Assembly (NCBI GenBank): GCA_963981015.1
Contig: CAXCCG010000010.1
Span: 1-40,789 of the forward strand
Direction: 5' to 3'
Source: Thiopontia sp013349825
GTDB taxonomy: Bacteria > Pseudomonadota > Gammaproteobacteria > GCF-002020875
DNA length: 40,789 bases
Shown: positions 24,091-31,194 of the stretch, in pieces
How positions within the stretch are numbered: position 1 is the first letter of the stretch
Layout: every line of letters starts with the position of its first letter
Translations under genes and position numbers: made by a program
The notes under the pieces: model-generated
Database searches by the model: none
What the model was told of the DNA's origin: nothing
What the model saw: only the letters and a program-made list of their open reading frames with translations

Positions 24091-24498
24091 CTAAAAACTG
24101 AGAACAACGTCACTCTCTTCCATGAGATCACGGATCTCATCGGCAGAGACCATACGAATAGAGGACTTCTCAGCCCAATCATCATCTTCGTCCTCATAAG
24201 TCAGAGGCATCAGATCATCAATCGTCATCCCACGTGCTTCCAGTGACTCTTTCTCAACGTAGATTTTGTTGACATCATAATCACCCAACGCATTATAGGT
24301 CGGTGAGAAGTTCTTCAAACCGGATGCCTCGGTATTCTGATCTTTCTTGATCTGAAACACACCATCATCCATAAATATCAGACTCACATCCTGATCAAAT
24401 GCTGCACCAATCAGAACCACTTCCAGTGACTCCAGCGCATAGACTGTCCCGTAAGGTGCCTTACGGTTGACATAGAGAAAATTTTTAATCTCAGACAT
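24091..24498 (-). CDS. dsrF: DsrF (TusC homologue) of the DsrEFH sulfurtransferase
   Basis: This 135-aa subunit of DsrE2F2H2 is homologous to TusC. It contains no cysteine, as expected for the structural subunit, and has the fold marker VSLIFMDDGVFQIKK near residues 38-52. The C-terminus is unusually acidic (YEDEDDDWAEK). It lies between dsrE (24 bp upstream) and dsrH (17 bp downstream) in one compact unit. Confidence 0.94.
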   Translation of the reverse strand: MSEIKNFLYVNRKAPYGTVYALESLEVVLIGAAFDQDVSLIFMDDGVFQIKKDQNTEASGLKNFSPTYNALGDYDVNKIYVEKESLEARGMTIDDLMPLTYEDEDDDWAEKSSIRMVSADEIRDLMEESDVVLSF

Positions 24499-24522
24499 TT
24501 TTCTTTCCTTAAAAATCCCTAG

Positions 24523-24915
24523 TTAACCACCAAAGACAACCAGACGATCCGACTGAATTCCAGCCTCAATCAGCTGACCCAAACCGGAGATACGGAAACC
24601 ATCCATAATATTGGTAGCATCTTTACCATTACGCTCTGCCTCACCATCATCGACGATGCCGCGACGCTGCGCAGCAGCCACACAGATCACTAAGTCAACC
24701 TCGTGCTCTTTGGCCAGATCACTCCAGCGCTGCTGAACATTACGATCATCTTGTGGTGGACTCGCAAGGCGAGTTCCGTTATTAACACCATCATGATAGA
24801 AGAACACACGAAAGATCTCATGTCCCTTCTCCAAAGCCGCCTTGGTGAAGTTATAGGCGCTATCAGAACACTGGTGCTGATAAGGCCCTTCGTTTACCTG
24901 AATTGAAAGTTTCAT
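24523..24915 (-). CDS. dsrE: DsrE (TusD homologue), sulfur-binding subunit of DsrEFH
   Basis: This 130-aa sulfurtransferase subunit carries the active-site cysteine at position 78 (DLVICVAAAQRRG), the same position as in Allochromatium DsrE. A further Cys16 lies in HQCSDS. The start at 24915 gives the standard N-terminus MKLSIQVNEGPYQHQ with AGGGG upstream; a longer reading to 24978 would overlap dsrB and is rejected. DsrE takes up persulfide and hands it on to DsrC. Confidence 0.95.
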   Translation of the reverse strand: MKLSIQVNEGPYQHQCSDSAYNFTKAALEKGHEIFRVFFYHDGVNNGTRLASPPQDDRNVQQRWSDLAKEHEVDLVICVAAAQRRGIVDDGEAERNGKDATNIMDGFRISGLGQLIEAGIQSDRLVVFGG

Positions 24916-24926
24916 CTCGACACCCC

Positions 24927-26000
24927 TTAGAAGCGGATATGCGTAGATGCATTCAATCGTGCAGTAGCTCCACGCCAAGTATCAATATGGTACTTAGTGA
25001 ATGGCAGTCCTGTCTTCTCAAAAAATGCTGGCCAGCCAATACGCTCAGCCCACTCACCCATACGCTCCCAATCCTTGGCATCTTCTTTATAGACTGCAAG
25101 AATCTTCTTAACCACTGAACCAACTTCTGGCCAGCGAGGAGGATTATTTGGAAGACCTGCAGCAACCAGCTTATGGAACATTGGTTTGCTACGTGCATTA
25201 GAGTGCTTACCACCGACCCAAATCGCCAGCTTGGAGTGCTCTGGATCATTGATTAACATTGGAGGGCATGGAGGGAAACATGCGCCACAGCAGACACACT
25301 TTTTCTCGTCAACCTCCAGTGAGGGCTTACCATTCACAATAGCGGGACGAATCGCCGCTACCGGGCAACGAGCAACCACTGTTGGGCGCTCACATACACC
25401 AGACACCAAGTCATGGTTGATCATTGGTGGTTTAGTATGCTGGATATTGATTGCAATATCGCCCTGACCACCACAGTTAATCTGACAACAGGAGGAGGTA
25501 ATCTTCACACGGTTAGGCATCTCTTCACGGATAAACTCTCCGTGCAGCTCATCCATCAGCGCCTTCACGCCGCCAGATGCATCTGTTCCGGGAATATCAC
25601 AATGCATCCATCCCTGCGTATGAGAGATTGCTGTAACCGATGGGCCTGTACCACCCACAGGAAGCCCTTCTTCTGTGAGACGCTCAATCAGTGGAGCAAC
25701 TCGGCTCTCATCTTTGCATAAAAACTCAACGTTGTTACGTGTTGTAAAACGCAAGAAACCATCACTAAATTCATCTGCAATATTGGCCAACATACGAATC
25801 AAATAGAGGTCCATCTGACGCTGGGTACCGCAACGGACACTCCAGATCTCATCACCAGATTTTGCCACATGATGCAGCACACCAGGGCGTGGGCGATCAT
25901 GGAACTTCCATTTTCCATAATTCTCTTTCATGATAGGGTGCATAAACGGGGTTGCGCTTGGTACACCAGTCTCTTCCGGCATGCGGGGTGCATCTGCCAT
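24927..26000 (-). CDS. dsrB: Reverse dissimilatory sulfite reductase beta subunit
   Basis: This 357-aa beta subunit of the sirohaem-amide sulfite reductase functions in the oxidative direction here. It has the cluster/sirohaem segment SSCCQINCGGQGDIAI and an inserted ferredoxin domain with CVCCGACFPPCPP. In DsrAB, DsrB carries the catalytically active sirohaem, while DsrA's haem site is usually structural. GGAGAAG lies before the ATG. It is 66 bp downstream of dsrA. The accessory genes around it (dsrEFH, dsrL) fix the oxidative type by context. Confidence 0.97.
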   Translation of the reverse strand: MADAPRMPEETGVPSATPFMHPIMKENYGKWKFHDRPRPGVLHHVAKSGDEIWSVRCGTQRQMDLYLIRMLANIADEFSDGFLRFTTRNNVEFLCKDESRVAPLIERLTEEGLPVGGTGPSVTAISHTQGWMHCDIPGTDASGGVKALMDELHGEFIREEMPNRVKITSSCCQINCGGQGDIAINIQHTKPPMINHDLVSGVCERPTVVARCPVAAIRPAIVNGKPSLEVDEKKCVCCGACFPPCPPMLINDPEHSKLAIWVGGKHSNARSKPMFHKLVAAGLPNNPPRWPEVGSVVKKILAVYKEDAKDWERMGEWAERIGWPAFFEKTGLPFTKYHIDTWRGATARLNASTHIRF

Positions 26001-26066
26001 AATTCTTCTCCAATTACTCTATTATTTGAACTATCAAATTCTTTAAAGATCGTCTAAGACGCCCAA

Positions 26067-27416
26067 TTATGCGTTCTTACGCTCTTCCCACTTAGCCACC
26101 TCATCATCCCAATCATCCATCCGGACGTAAGGTGTTGTACGTGGCTGAGCAACCATATTAGGATCAACATCCAACCCCATGGCTTCCAGATAAGCGGTAA
26201 TACCAATACGCTCGATCATCTCACCAGAACGCTCATGCTCCAGAGCATTCTCTGCAAAGAAGTCTACGTGGTCACCAGAAATCTCGAGGAAGCGCTCTTT
26301 GTCTTCTTCTGTATCCAGCTTCATAAATGGAACAATCACTGTACCAAACAGGTCACCAATCTTCAGTGTACGCTTACCACCCATCAGGATAGTGACACCC
26401 TTGTCATCGCCCTGTGCAAGAATGGCATCGCCATCCTTACCGACATACTTCTGACTCTGAGAAGCCACTACATTAATGCAGTGCATACATTTCACACACT
26501 CTTTATTAGAGATCTCAAGCGTACCGTCATCTTCCATGCTCATGCACTGCGTTGGGCAACGACTGATAATATTATTAACAACATACTTGGCACCCTTATC
26601 GGCAACAAATGCTTTCCAGCCCTCTTGGTTGACCTTGATATCATCACGCCAGGTTCCAATCACTGCCATGTCAGCACGCTGAATAGAGTTGGTACAATCA
26701 TTCGGGCAACCGGAGAACTTCCACTTCATCTTGTAGGGAAGTGCAGGACGGTGCATATCATCCAGGAACTCATTAACAGTCGCCTGCATCATGTCACCTT
26801 CATCAAAACAGGACTGCTCACAACGTGCGGCACCTACACAAGAAACTGAAGTACGCACAGCCGGGCCTGCCCCGCCAAGATCAAAGCAGAAATCATCTGC
26901 TACATCTTTAAATGTCTCTGTATCGTTGAGTCTATCAAATGCAATCTGAACACCATCTGTATCCGTACCCTGGAAAAGAATATCTCCAGACTGACCATGT
27001 AAACAGATAAGGCCAGTACCTGTCTCTTCCCATACATCACACATTTTATTCAATAGTGCAGAGGTGTAGTGCATACCTGCTGGCGGCATAATCCGCACAG
27101 TATGAAACTCCAACGCATCAGGATACATGGTCTCACCATTCTCATCCTTCAACTCAGAAAAACGAGGGATGATACCGCCACCATATCCGATCACACCTAC
27201 AGTACCGCCCTTCCAGTAACCTCGACGGTTTACGAAAGACTGCTCCAAGGTTCCGATCACACCACGCATCATCTTCTGATGTTTGGTCTCTGTTGCTGCA
27301 AGGCGCTTCAGAGTAGAAATATAACTAGGCCATGGCCCCGTTTCTAGCTCATCCAGATTTGGTGTAGGGATATCCAGCGCGGGGCTGTTTGCGTTCAACT
27401 TGGTTTTATCTGACAT
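26067..27416 (-). CDS. dsrA: Reverse dissimilatory sulfite reductase alpha subunit
   Basis: This is the 449-aa alpha subunit of DsrAB. The sirohaem/[4Fe-4S] coupling motif C-x5-C...C-x3-C is present as CVGAARC (residues 193-199) and CPNDC (237-241). The ferredoxin insertion has CPTQCMS and CVKCMHC. As first gene of the operon it has AAGGAG (27428-27433) 11 bases before the ATG and a leader of about 145 bases with a stem-loop. A candidate promoter and operator-like repeats lie upstream. The enzyme oxidises sulfur bound to DsrC to sulfite in the cytoplasm. Confidence 0.98.
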   Translation of the reverse strand: MSDKTKLNANSPALDIPTPNLDELETGPWPSYISTLKRLAATETKHQKMMRGVIGTLEQSFVNRRGYWKGGTVGVIGYGGGIIPRFSELKDENGETMYPDALEFHTVRIMPPAGMHYTSALLNKMCDVWEETGTGLICLHGQSGDILFQGTDTDGVQIAFDRLNDTETFKDVADDFCFDLGGAGPAVRTSVSCVGAARCEQSCFDEGDMMQATVNEFLDDMHRPALPYKMKWKFSGCPNDCTNSIQRADMAVIGTWRDDIKVNQEGWKAFVADKGAKYVVNNIISRCPTQCMSMEDDGTLEISNKECVKCMHCINVVASQSQKYVGKDGDAILAQGDDKGVTILMGGKRTLKIGDLFGTVIVPFMKLDTEEDKERFLEISGDHVDFFAENALEHERSGEMIERIGITAYLEAMGLDVDPNMVAQPRTTPYVRMDDWDDEVAKWEERKNA

Positions 27417-27458
27417 TTTGTAAGGCGCTCCTTAACGTTTACCCGTCAATTTTATTGC

Positions 27459-27491
27459 TGTGCTCTCAACGAAAAAGTTTCCGTGAGCACA
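27459..27491 (-). other. Stem-loop in the dsrA leader
   Basis: TGTGCTC (27459-27465) pairs with GAGCACA (27485-27491) across 19 bases that can form a small inner AAC/GTT helix. It lies 43 bases upstream of the dsrA ATG in the predicted leader RNA and could be a regulatory or processing structure. Confidence 0.5.
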
Positions 27492-27565
27492 ACACCAAAA
27501 ATAGTTCTTAATTCAATCTCTAGCAATGACTTCAAAATATCAGCCTTCGCTTAAATTAGAGTCCA

Positions 27566-27594
27566 AGTATGTCAGAGCAAGCAGCACGATTCAA
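27566..27594 (-). promoter_or_regulatory. Candidate dsrA promoter
   Basis: On the minus strand TTGAAT (27594-27589) and CATACT (27571-27566) are separated by exactly 17 bp. Each matches four of six consensus bases. A start near 27559 would leave a leader of about 143 bases. The mediocre match and the upstream repeats suggest activator-dependent transcription. Confidence 0.5.
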
Positions 27595-27624
27595 TGTAAT
27601 TTACACAATTTATTAGTTCTAATC

Positions 27625-27657
27625 GGGATATCCACCCTATCCATAATGGGATATACC
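27625..27657. promoter_or_regulatory. Iterated GGGATAT sites upstream of the dsrA promoter
   Basis: GGGATATCC (27625-27633) and GGGATATACC (27648-27657) are direct repeats whose starts are 23 bp apart, close to two helical turns. They lie about 65-100 bases upstream of the predicted dsrA start, where an activator would bind. Confidence 0.4.
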
Positions 27658-27688
27658 GAAAACTAAAATATATTTAAATTCAAAATAT

Positions 27689-27705
27689 TACCTATATATC
27701 AGGTA
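27689..27705. promoter_or_regulatory. NarL-like dyad in the dsrA/Cas6-like divergent region
   Basis: TACCTATATATCAGGTA is a dyad of TACCT and AGGTA. The left heptamer TACCTAT fits the NarL consensus TACYYMT exactly; the right one, read on the complement, is TACCTGA, with two mismatches. The spacing is 3 rather than NarL's usual 2. A NarL/FixJ-family regulator is encoded 3.5 kb away and is a plausible binder. Confidence 0.4.
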
Positions 27706-27792
27706 TAAAATATGTCTCATTGCCCTTGTATCTTATTCAACCACCCATAATGTATACTATCTCGGTTGGTTATTTCCCCGGAAACCTGTTAA

Positions 27793-27978
27793 ATGCTAAA
27801 TTTAAGTGAAGTATTACTCGAAGAACAACACACTATGGAGTGCTTTGAAGATCTTGTTAAAGCTGTTCATGATCAAGCACGCGCAAAACAAGAGCGCTTC
27901 TTTCGCATGGATGTTCGCCCCCCATTCCCGGACACCCCTGATAATTGGGAAGATCGCCTCGAAGCCGCCTTTTACTAA
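27793..27978 (+). CDS. Small acidic/aromatic protein, first gene of the Cas6-like operon (61 aa)
   Basis: This protein of 61 residues is not one I recognise. The first half is a probable amphipathic helix (LLEEQHTMECFEDLVKAVHDQARAKQE; I quote only its character: acidic with regular hydrophobics), and the second half is proline-rich with RPPFPDTPDNW followed by EDRLEAAFY. It has one cysteine. A GGAAA lies upstream of the ATG. The next gene starts 18 bp later, so they are co-transcribed. Position divergent from dsrA and leading into the Cas6-like gene suggests a small partner protein. Confidence 0.7.
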   Translation: MLNLSEVLLEEQHTMECFEDLVKAVHDQARAKQERFFRMDVRPPFPDTPDNWEDRLEAAFY

Positions 27979-27995
27979 GGAACTCAGAACCAATC

Positions 27996-28685
27996 ATGAA
28001 CCACTCCCCTATTGATCTGCTCGCTGACGACTTACTCTCTGATGAAGAGGAGAGTTCCCAATCCAAAGAGTCTCGTCTCGCCGACCTCCAGCTCAAGATC
28101 AGCCAACTCCCTCTATCCGTAAAACGTGCTGAACTCCTGCTTGACTGCGGCACACTACATCTTGATTTTCAGCAAAAGAAAGAGGCATGGGATGTCGCTA
28201 GAGAGGCCTTTGATCTATTTGCGAAAGAACAGGCCTGGGAACTTGCCGTCGTAGCCACCGATATTATGGTTGCCAGCGACCAAAAAGAGTCACTGATTGC
28301 ATTGGCTCATGGAGTCTGGATCGGAATCACCTATCCAATCAACCCTGAAACCACCAATGCCATCTTACAGTATATGATCGATGAGTCACCTACAGGCTCT
28401 GATACCGCTGCCGTTGCTGCGGTCACATCACACTTTCTGGCTGACCTCCGTCAGCTCGATGGCCAAGCAGGCGAGAACCTGCTCTTCTTCACCAACCGTC
28501 GATTGGCTGAGGTCGCTGCACAACACCGAAATATCAAAAACCAAGAGGAGTTTGATATTTGGATGGTTGGCAACGAATTTGATAACCCAGACTCATTTCT
28601 CCCTAAACTATCTGCCGCGATTGATGCGCTTGCCAACAATAACTGGTGGATTGATCGAGAAGCACTGCGTGCTGCCCTGCCCTAA
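27996..28685 (+). CDS. Helical, TPR-like protein of unknown function
   Basis: This 229-aa soluble protein has an acidic N-terminus (DLLADDLLSDEEESS) followed by paired amphipathic helices that look like a short tetratricopeptide or alpha-solenoid array (KEAWDVAREAFDLFAKEQAWELA at about residues 61-83 is typical in pattern). The C-terminus is aromatic and charged, ending in WWIDREALRAALP. ATG 27996 is chosen with AAGGAAC upstream; a start at 27945 would overlap the preceding gene. Its TAA overlaps the ATG of the Cas6-like gene (TAATG), so the two are translationally coupled and probably interact. It carries no catalytic motif; a scaffold role is inferred. Confidence 0.75.
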   Translation: MNHSPIDLLADDLLSDEEESSQSKESRLADLQLKISQLPLSVKRAELLLDCGTLHLDFQQKKEAWDVAREAFDLFAKEQAWELAVVATDIMVASDQKESLIALAHGVWIGITYPINPETTNAILQYMIDESPTGSDTAAVAAVTSHFLADLRQLDGQAGENLLFFTNRRLAEVAAQHRNIKNQEEFDIWMVGNEFDNPDSFLPKLSAAIDALANNNWWIDREALRAALP

Positions 28686-29374
28686 TGCCGTTCTGGGAAG
28701 AGAAAAAAGAGACTGAATACTCGACAATTTCCGATGAAGTTGTTGATCTCAGCTTTCGTATCCGTTGCAAAACATTACCACGCGACCATATTTGGGGGCT
28801 TAGTCAGGCAATTCTTAAACAACTGCCCTGGTTTGCCGATGAACCACATGCCGCTCTACACCAAATTCTGGTTGCTGAGTCAGGCAATGGCTGGCTCTCC
28901 CCAGAGGGGCAGGATGCCTTACACTATCCATCTCGCAGAACACGGTTGACGCTTCGACTTCCAAAACACAGAATCAATGAAACTATCAGCGCACTGGAGC
29001 ATCAAACAGTAAGCATCCATCACCACACTCTGCAGTTGACCCGGCCTGAGGTGCAACTTCTAAGCAGGCTCACCACCCTTTATGCCCGTTTCGCTATTTT
29101 TCATGAGCAAGAGAGTGAGGAACAGTTCTTGATCAGAACCCAGCAAGAGCTTGCTCCGCGAGGAATCCACCCGAGAAAGATGATTTGTGGCAAACTCAAC
29201 TTACTACAAGTCGAACAGCGCACGATAGCCACTCACAGTTTAATGCTGGCCGACTTGAGTCCTCATGAAGCAATTTTATTGCAACAAAAAGGGCTCCATG
29301 AGGGGAAAAATTTTGGATGTGGGGTATTTTTGCCTCATAAAACAGTGGAAAATCTAATCTTGGAAAGAGAGTAA
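28685..29374 (+). CDS. Cas6/Cmx6-like RAMP-fold protein, no CRISPR context
   Basis: This 229-aa protein matches what I know of the Cas6/Cmx6 (MYXAN subtype) family. The N-terminal strand VDLSFRI leads to LPRDH with His35, the conserved family histidine. SRRTRLTLRLP (83-93) follows, then a second RAMP half with LARFAIF-type strands. The C-terminal SLMLADLSPHEA and glycine-rich loop GLHEGKNFGCG (203-213), ending in FLPHK, complete the pattern. The loop fits GhGx5GhG except that His replaces the third residue. Family members cut CRISPR precursor RNA; here no array or other cas gene is visible. It is coupled to the helical protein upstream and lies 51 bp before a dsrC paralogue. A host RNA target is inferred, not shown. 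Confidence 0.75.
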   Translation: MPFWEEKKETEYSTISDEVVDLSFRIRCKTLPRDHIWGLSQAILKQLPWFADEPHAALHQILVAESGNGWLSPEGQDALHYPSRRTRLTLRLPKHRINETISALEHQTVSIHHHTLQLTRPEVQLLSRLTTLYARFAIFHEQESEEQFLIRTQQELAPRGIHPRKMICGKLNLLQVEQRTIATHSLMLADLSPHEAILLQQKGLHEGKNFGCGVFLPHKTVENLILERE

Positions 29375-29425
29375 TTTTTCATCTCAACAATTTATCACTA
29401 ACTTTAATCAAGGAGACTCAAAACC

Positions 29426-29764
29426 ATGAGCTACGAAGTCAATGGACAGACCATCGAAACCAACCCTAACGGCTACCTTAATAATCTGGACGACTGGAAC
29501 AAAGAGGTTGCTGAGGTCATTGCAGAGTCAGAAGGCGTAACCATGAGTGAAAAGCACTGGGACGTTGTCAACTATCTGCGCGATGAGTTCGTCAATAACG
29601 GTGGAAACCAACCAAATGATCGCAACATGGTCAAAACCATGGGTGCAGCATGGGGTGAGAAGATCAACTCCAAAGACTTATACACCCTATTCCCTAAACA
29701 GCCATCCAAGCAGGCCGGTAAAATTGCCGGGCTACCCGAATCACGCCGCAAGGGTGGATACTAA
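29426..29764 (+). CDS. Cysteine-free DsrC/TusE paralogue (RspA-like)
   Basis: This 112-aa protein aligns with DsrC along its length: NPNGYLNNLDDWNKEVA, the WDVVNYLRDEF helix, DLYTLFPKQPSKQAGKIAGLP. Both C-terminal cysteines are gone: the first site reads KQAGKI, and the penultimate residue is Gly before the final Tyr. The arm is two residues longer, with a basic SRRKGG. It cannot carry persulfide, so a regulatory or docking role is likely, like the Cys-less members of the DsrC/TusE superfamily called RspA. AAGGAG precedes the ATG by 10 bases, and a terminator follows. It differs sharply from the operon's own DsrC. Confidence 0.88.
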   Translation: MSYEVNGQTIETNPNGYLNNLDDWNKEVAEVIAESEGVTMSEKHWDVVNYLRDEFVNNGGNQPNDRNMVKTMGAAWGEKINSKDLYTLFPKQPSKQAGKIAGLPESRRKGGY

Positions 29765-29798
29765 ATAGCTTCAGGCAACAAGCTGTTAGCTGCAAGCG

Positions 29799-29833
29799 AA
29801 AAGCTACGCTGCCCAAGGGCTCGTAGCTTTTTT
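29799..29833 (+). terminator. Rho-independent terminator after the dsrC paralogue
   Basis: AAAAGCTACG (29799-29808) and CGTAGCTTTT (29822-29831) form a 10-bp stem continued by T's to 29833. It separates the Cas6-like operon from the two-component genes. The surrounding bases repeat short AGCT-containing words and look like degenerate repeat DNA. Confidence 0.88.
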
Positions 29834-29859
29834 GCTTATAGCTTGTGACTTTCAACATC

Positions 29860-31194
29860 ATGACCGCCCCCTCTACTGCAACTCTGATCAAATCCCTGCG
29901 CAGCCGCTTTCCAGATGGCGAGTCTGCACCGGAACTCGATCAACTGGAGCAGCGCCTGCTTCAGAGTGAGCAGGAGACTGAACTGCAGATTCGTACCAAA
30001 ACCCGTCACCTGGCACAACAGGCGGCCTCACTACGCATCCTCTACGACGTGGTTGCCAGCCTCAACAGCTCGGAAAATGTGCGCGAACTACTGCTGCGCT
30101 TTCTCTCCTTTCTCAAAGAGATGGTTGGTGCCGATGCCGCGACCATCCGCCTGTTGACTCGTGACAATCAGATAAAACTGCTCTCCAGCATCGGCATGAA
30201 GGAAGAACATGAACAACAGAAAGGAGTCATTCCAGTCAACAATACGCTCTGTGGAAAAGCGCTCTCTGGAAAAGAGATTCTCCACCAGGAAAACATCTGC
30301 GACTGCCCCAATGAACAGGGGGTTGACCTCCCTTGCGCAGAGAGCGGTGTCATCGTGGTTCCACTACAACATCAGGAGAAGACACTGGGCGTCTACACCC
30401 TGTTTGTCTCTCCTGAACGGCAGACCATCAGCCAGGAGATGGACAAGCTATTGCTCAACATCGGACAAAACCTGGGAATGGCGATTGAAAAGTTCCGACT
30501 GGAGCAAGAGGCACAGAAGAGTAAACTAGACCAGGAGCGTGCGCACATCGCCCATGAGCTACACGACTCTCTGGCTCAAACCCTCGCCAGCTTGAAGATT
30601 CGCACACAAATCATGGAAGAGAACCAGAAACGCGCTGATAAACTGAGTGGGCAGACCAGCCACCACCATTACGAGATTCTCCATCTACAGCAGGGACTCT
30701 ATCGCGCCAATCGCGAACTACGCAGCCTGATTGCCAACTTTCGTGCCCCGATCCATCAACAAGGTTTAATTGATTCAATCACCAGCCTGACGGATGTATT
30801 TCGCAAAGAGACCGGCATCAACACCTACTTTCAGCACCAGTGCAACACCATTCAACTACCCTCTGAAAGCGAAGGACATATCCTGCGGGTAATCCAGGAG
30901 GCACTCACCAACATCCGCAAACATAGCCAGGCACAGAATGTGCGGATCTTTGCAAACTGCCCCCAAAATCAACGCTTCTGGATTCTCATTGAGGATGACG
31001 GCAATGGCTTCTCGCCTGAAAATCAGGGTTTGCTGCTGGAAGGTGAACATATCGGTCTCTCAGCAATGGAGCAGCGAATGAAGGCAATTGGTGGTACACT
31101 CGAAATCGAGAGCGAACCCGGAGAGGGAACCCGTATCACCATCACCGGCACCACTCGGGACCGGAGCGAAAAAGAGTTATTTGATCTGTTATGA
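29860..31194 (+). CDS. Soluble NarX-type sensor histidine kinase with GAF domain
   Basis: This 444-aa kinase has no membrane helix. It has an N-terminal coiled coil (about residues 25-60), a GAF domain (about 65-210), a HisKA_3 dimerisation domain with phospho-acceptor His235 in HELHDSLAQ, and an HATPase_c domain (ALTNIRKHSQ, EDDGNGFS, GLSAMEQRM, GEGTRI). The GAF domain contains Cys131, Cys147, Cys149 and Cys159 close together, which could bind a metal or Fe-S centre or react with sulfur species. ATG 29860 is chosen; a GTG at 29845 is the alternative, and neither has a clear Shine-Dalgarno. It overlaps its response regulator by 4 bp. Location suggests sensing of redox or sulfur state in the cytoplasm. 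Confidence 0.88.
   Translation: MTAPSTATLIKSLRSRFPDGESAPELDQLEQRLLQSEQETELQIRTKTRHLAQQAASLRILYDVVASLNSSENVRELLLRFLSFLKEMVGADAATIRLLTRDNQIKLLSSIGMKEEHEQQKGVIPVNNTLCGKALSGKEILHQENICDCPNEQGVDLPCAESGVIVVPLQHQEKTLGVYTLFVSPERQTISQEMDKLLLNIGQNLGMAIEKFRLEQEAQKSKLDQERAHIAHELHDSLAQTLASLKIRTQIMEENQKRADKLSGQTSHHHYEILHLQQGLYRANRELRSLIANFRAPIHQQGLIDSITSLTDVFRKETGINTYFQHQCNTIQLPSESEGHILRVIQEALTNIRKHSQAQNVRIFANCPQNQRFWILIEDDGNGFSPENQGLLLEGEHIGLSAMEQRMKAIGGTLEIESEPGEGTRITITGTTRDRSEKELFDLL

Larger units (their letters stand above)
27417..27792. other. AT-rich divergent control region between dsrA and the Cas6-like operon
   Basis: This 376-base non-coding stretch holds, from dsrA outwards: the dsrA Shine-Dalgarno, a leader stem-loop (27459-27491), a candidate dsrA promoter (27566-27594), two GGGATAT sites (27625-27657), a dyad (27689-27705) and a -10-like TATACT (27753-27758) for the rightward genes. 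The rightward promoter has no convincing -35, so it may need an activator. No open frame of interest is present. Confidence 0.7.

Noticed and set aside
27417..29900. A CRISPR array or further cas genes near the Cas6-like gene
   Set aside because: No regularly spaced direct repeats are visible in any intergenic region, and neighbouring genes are not Cas1-Cas5, Cas7 or Cas8 types.
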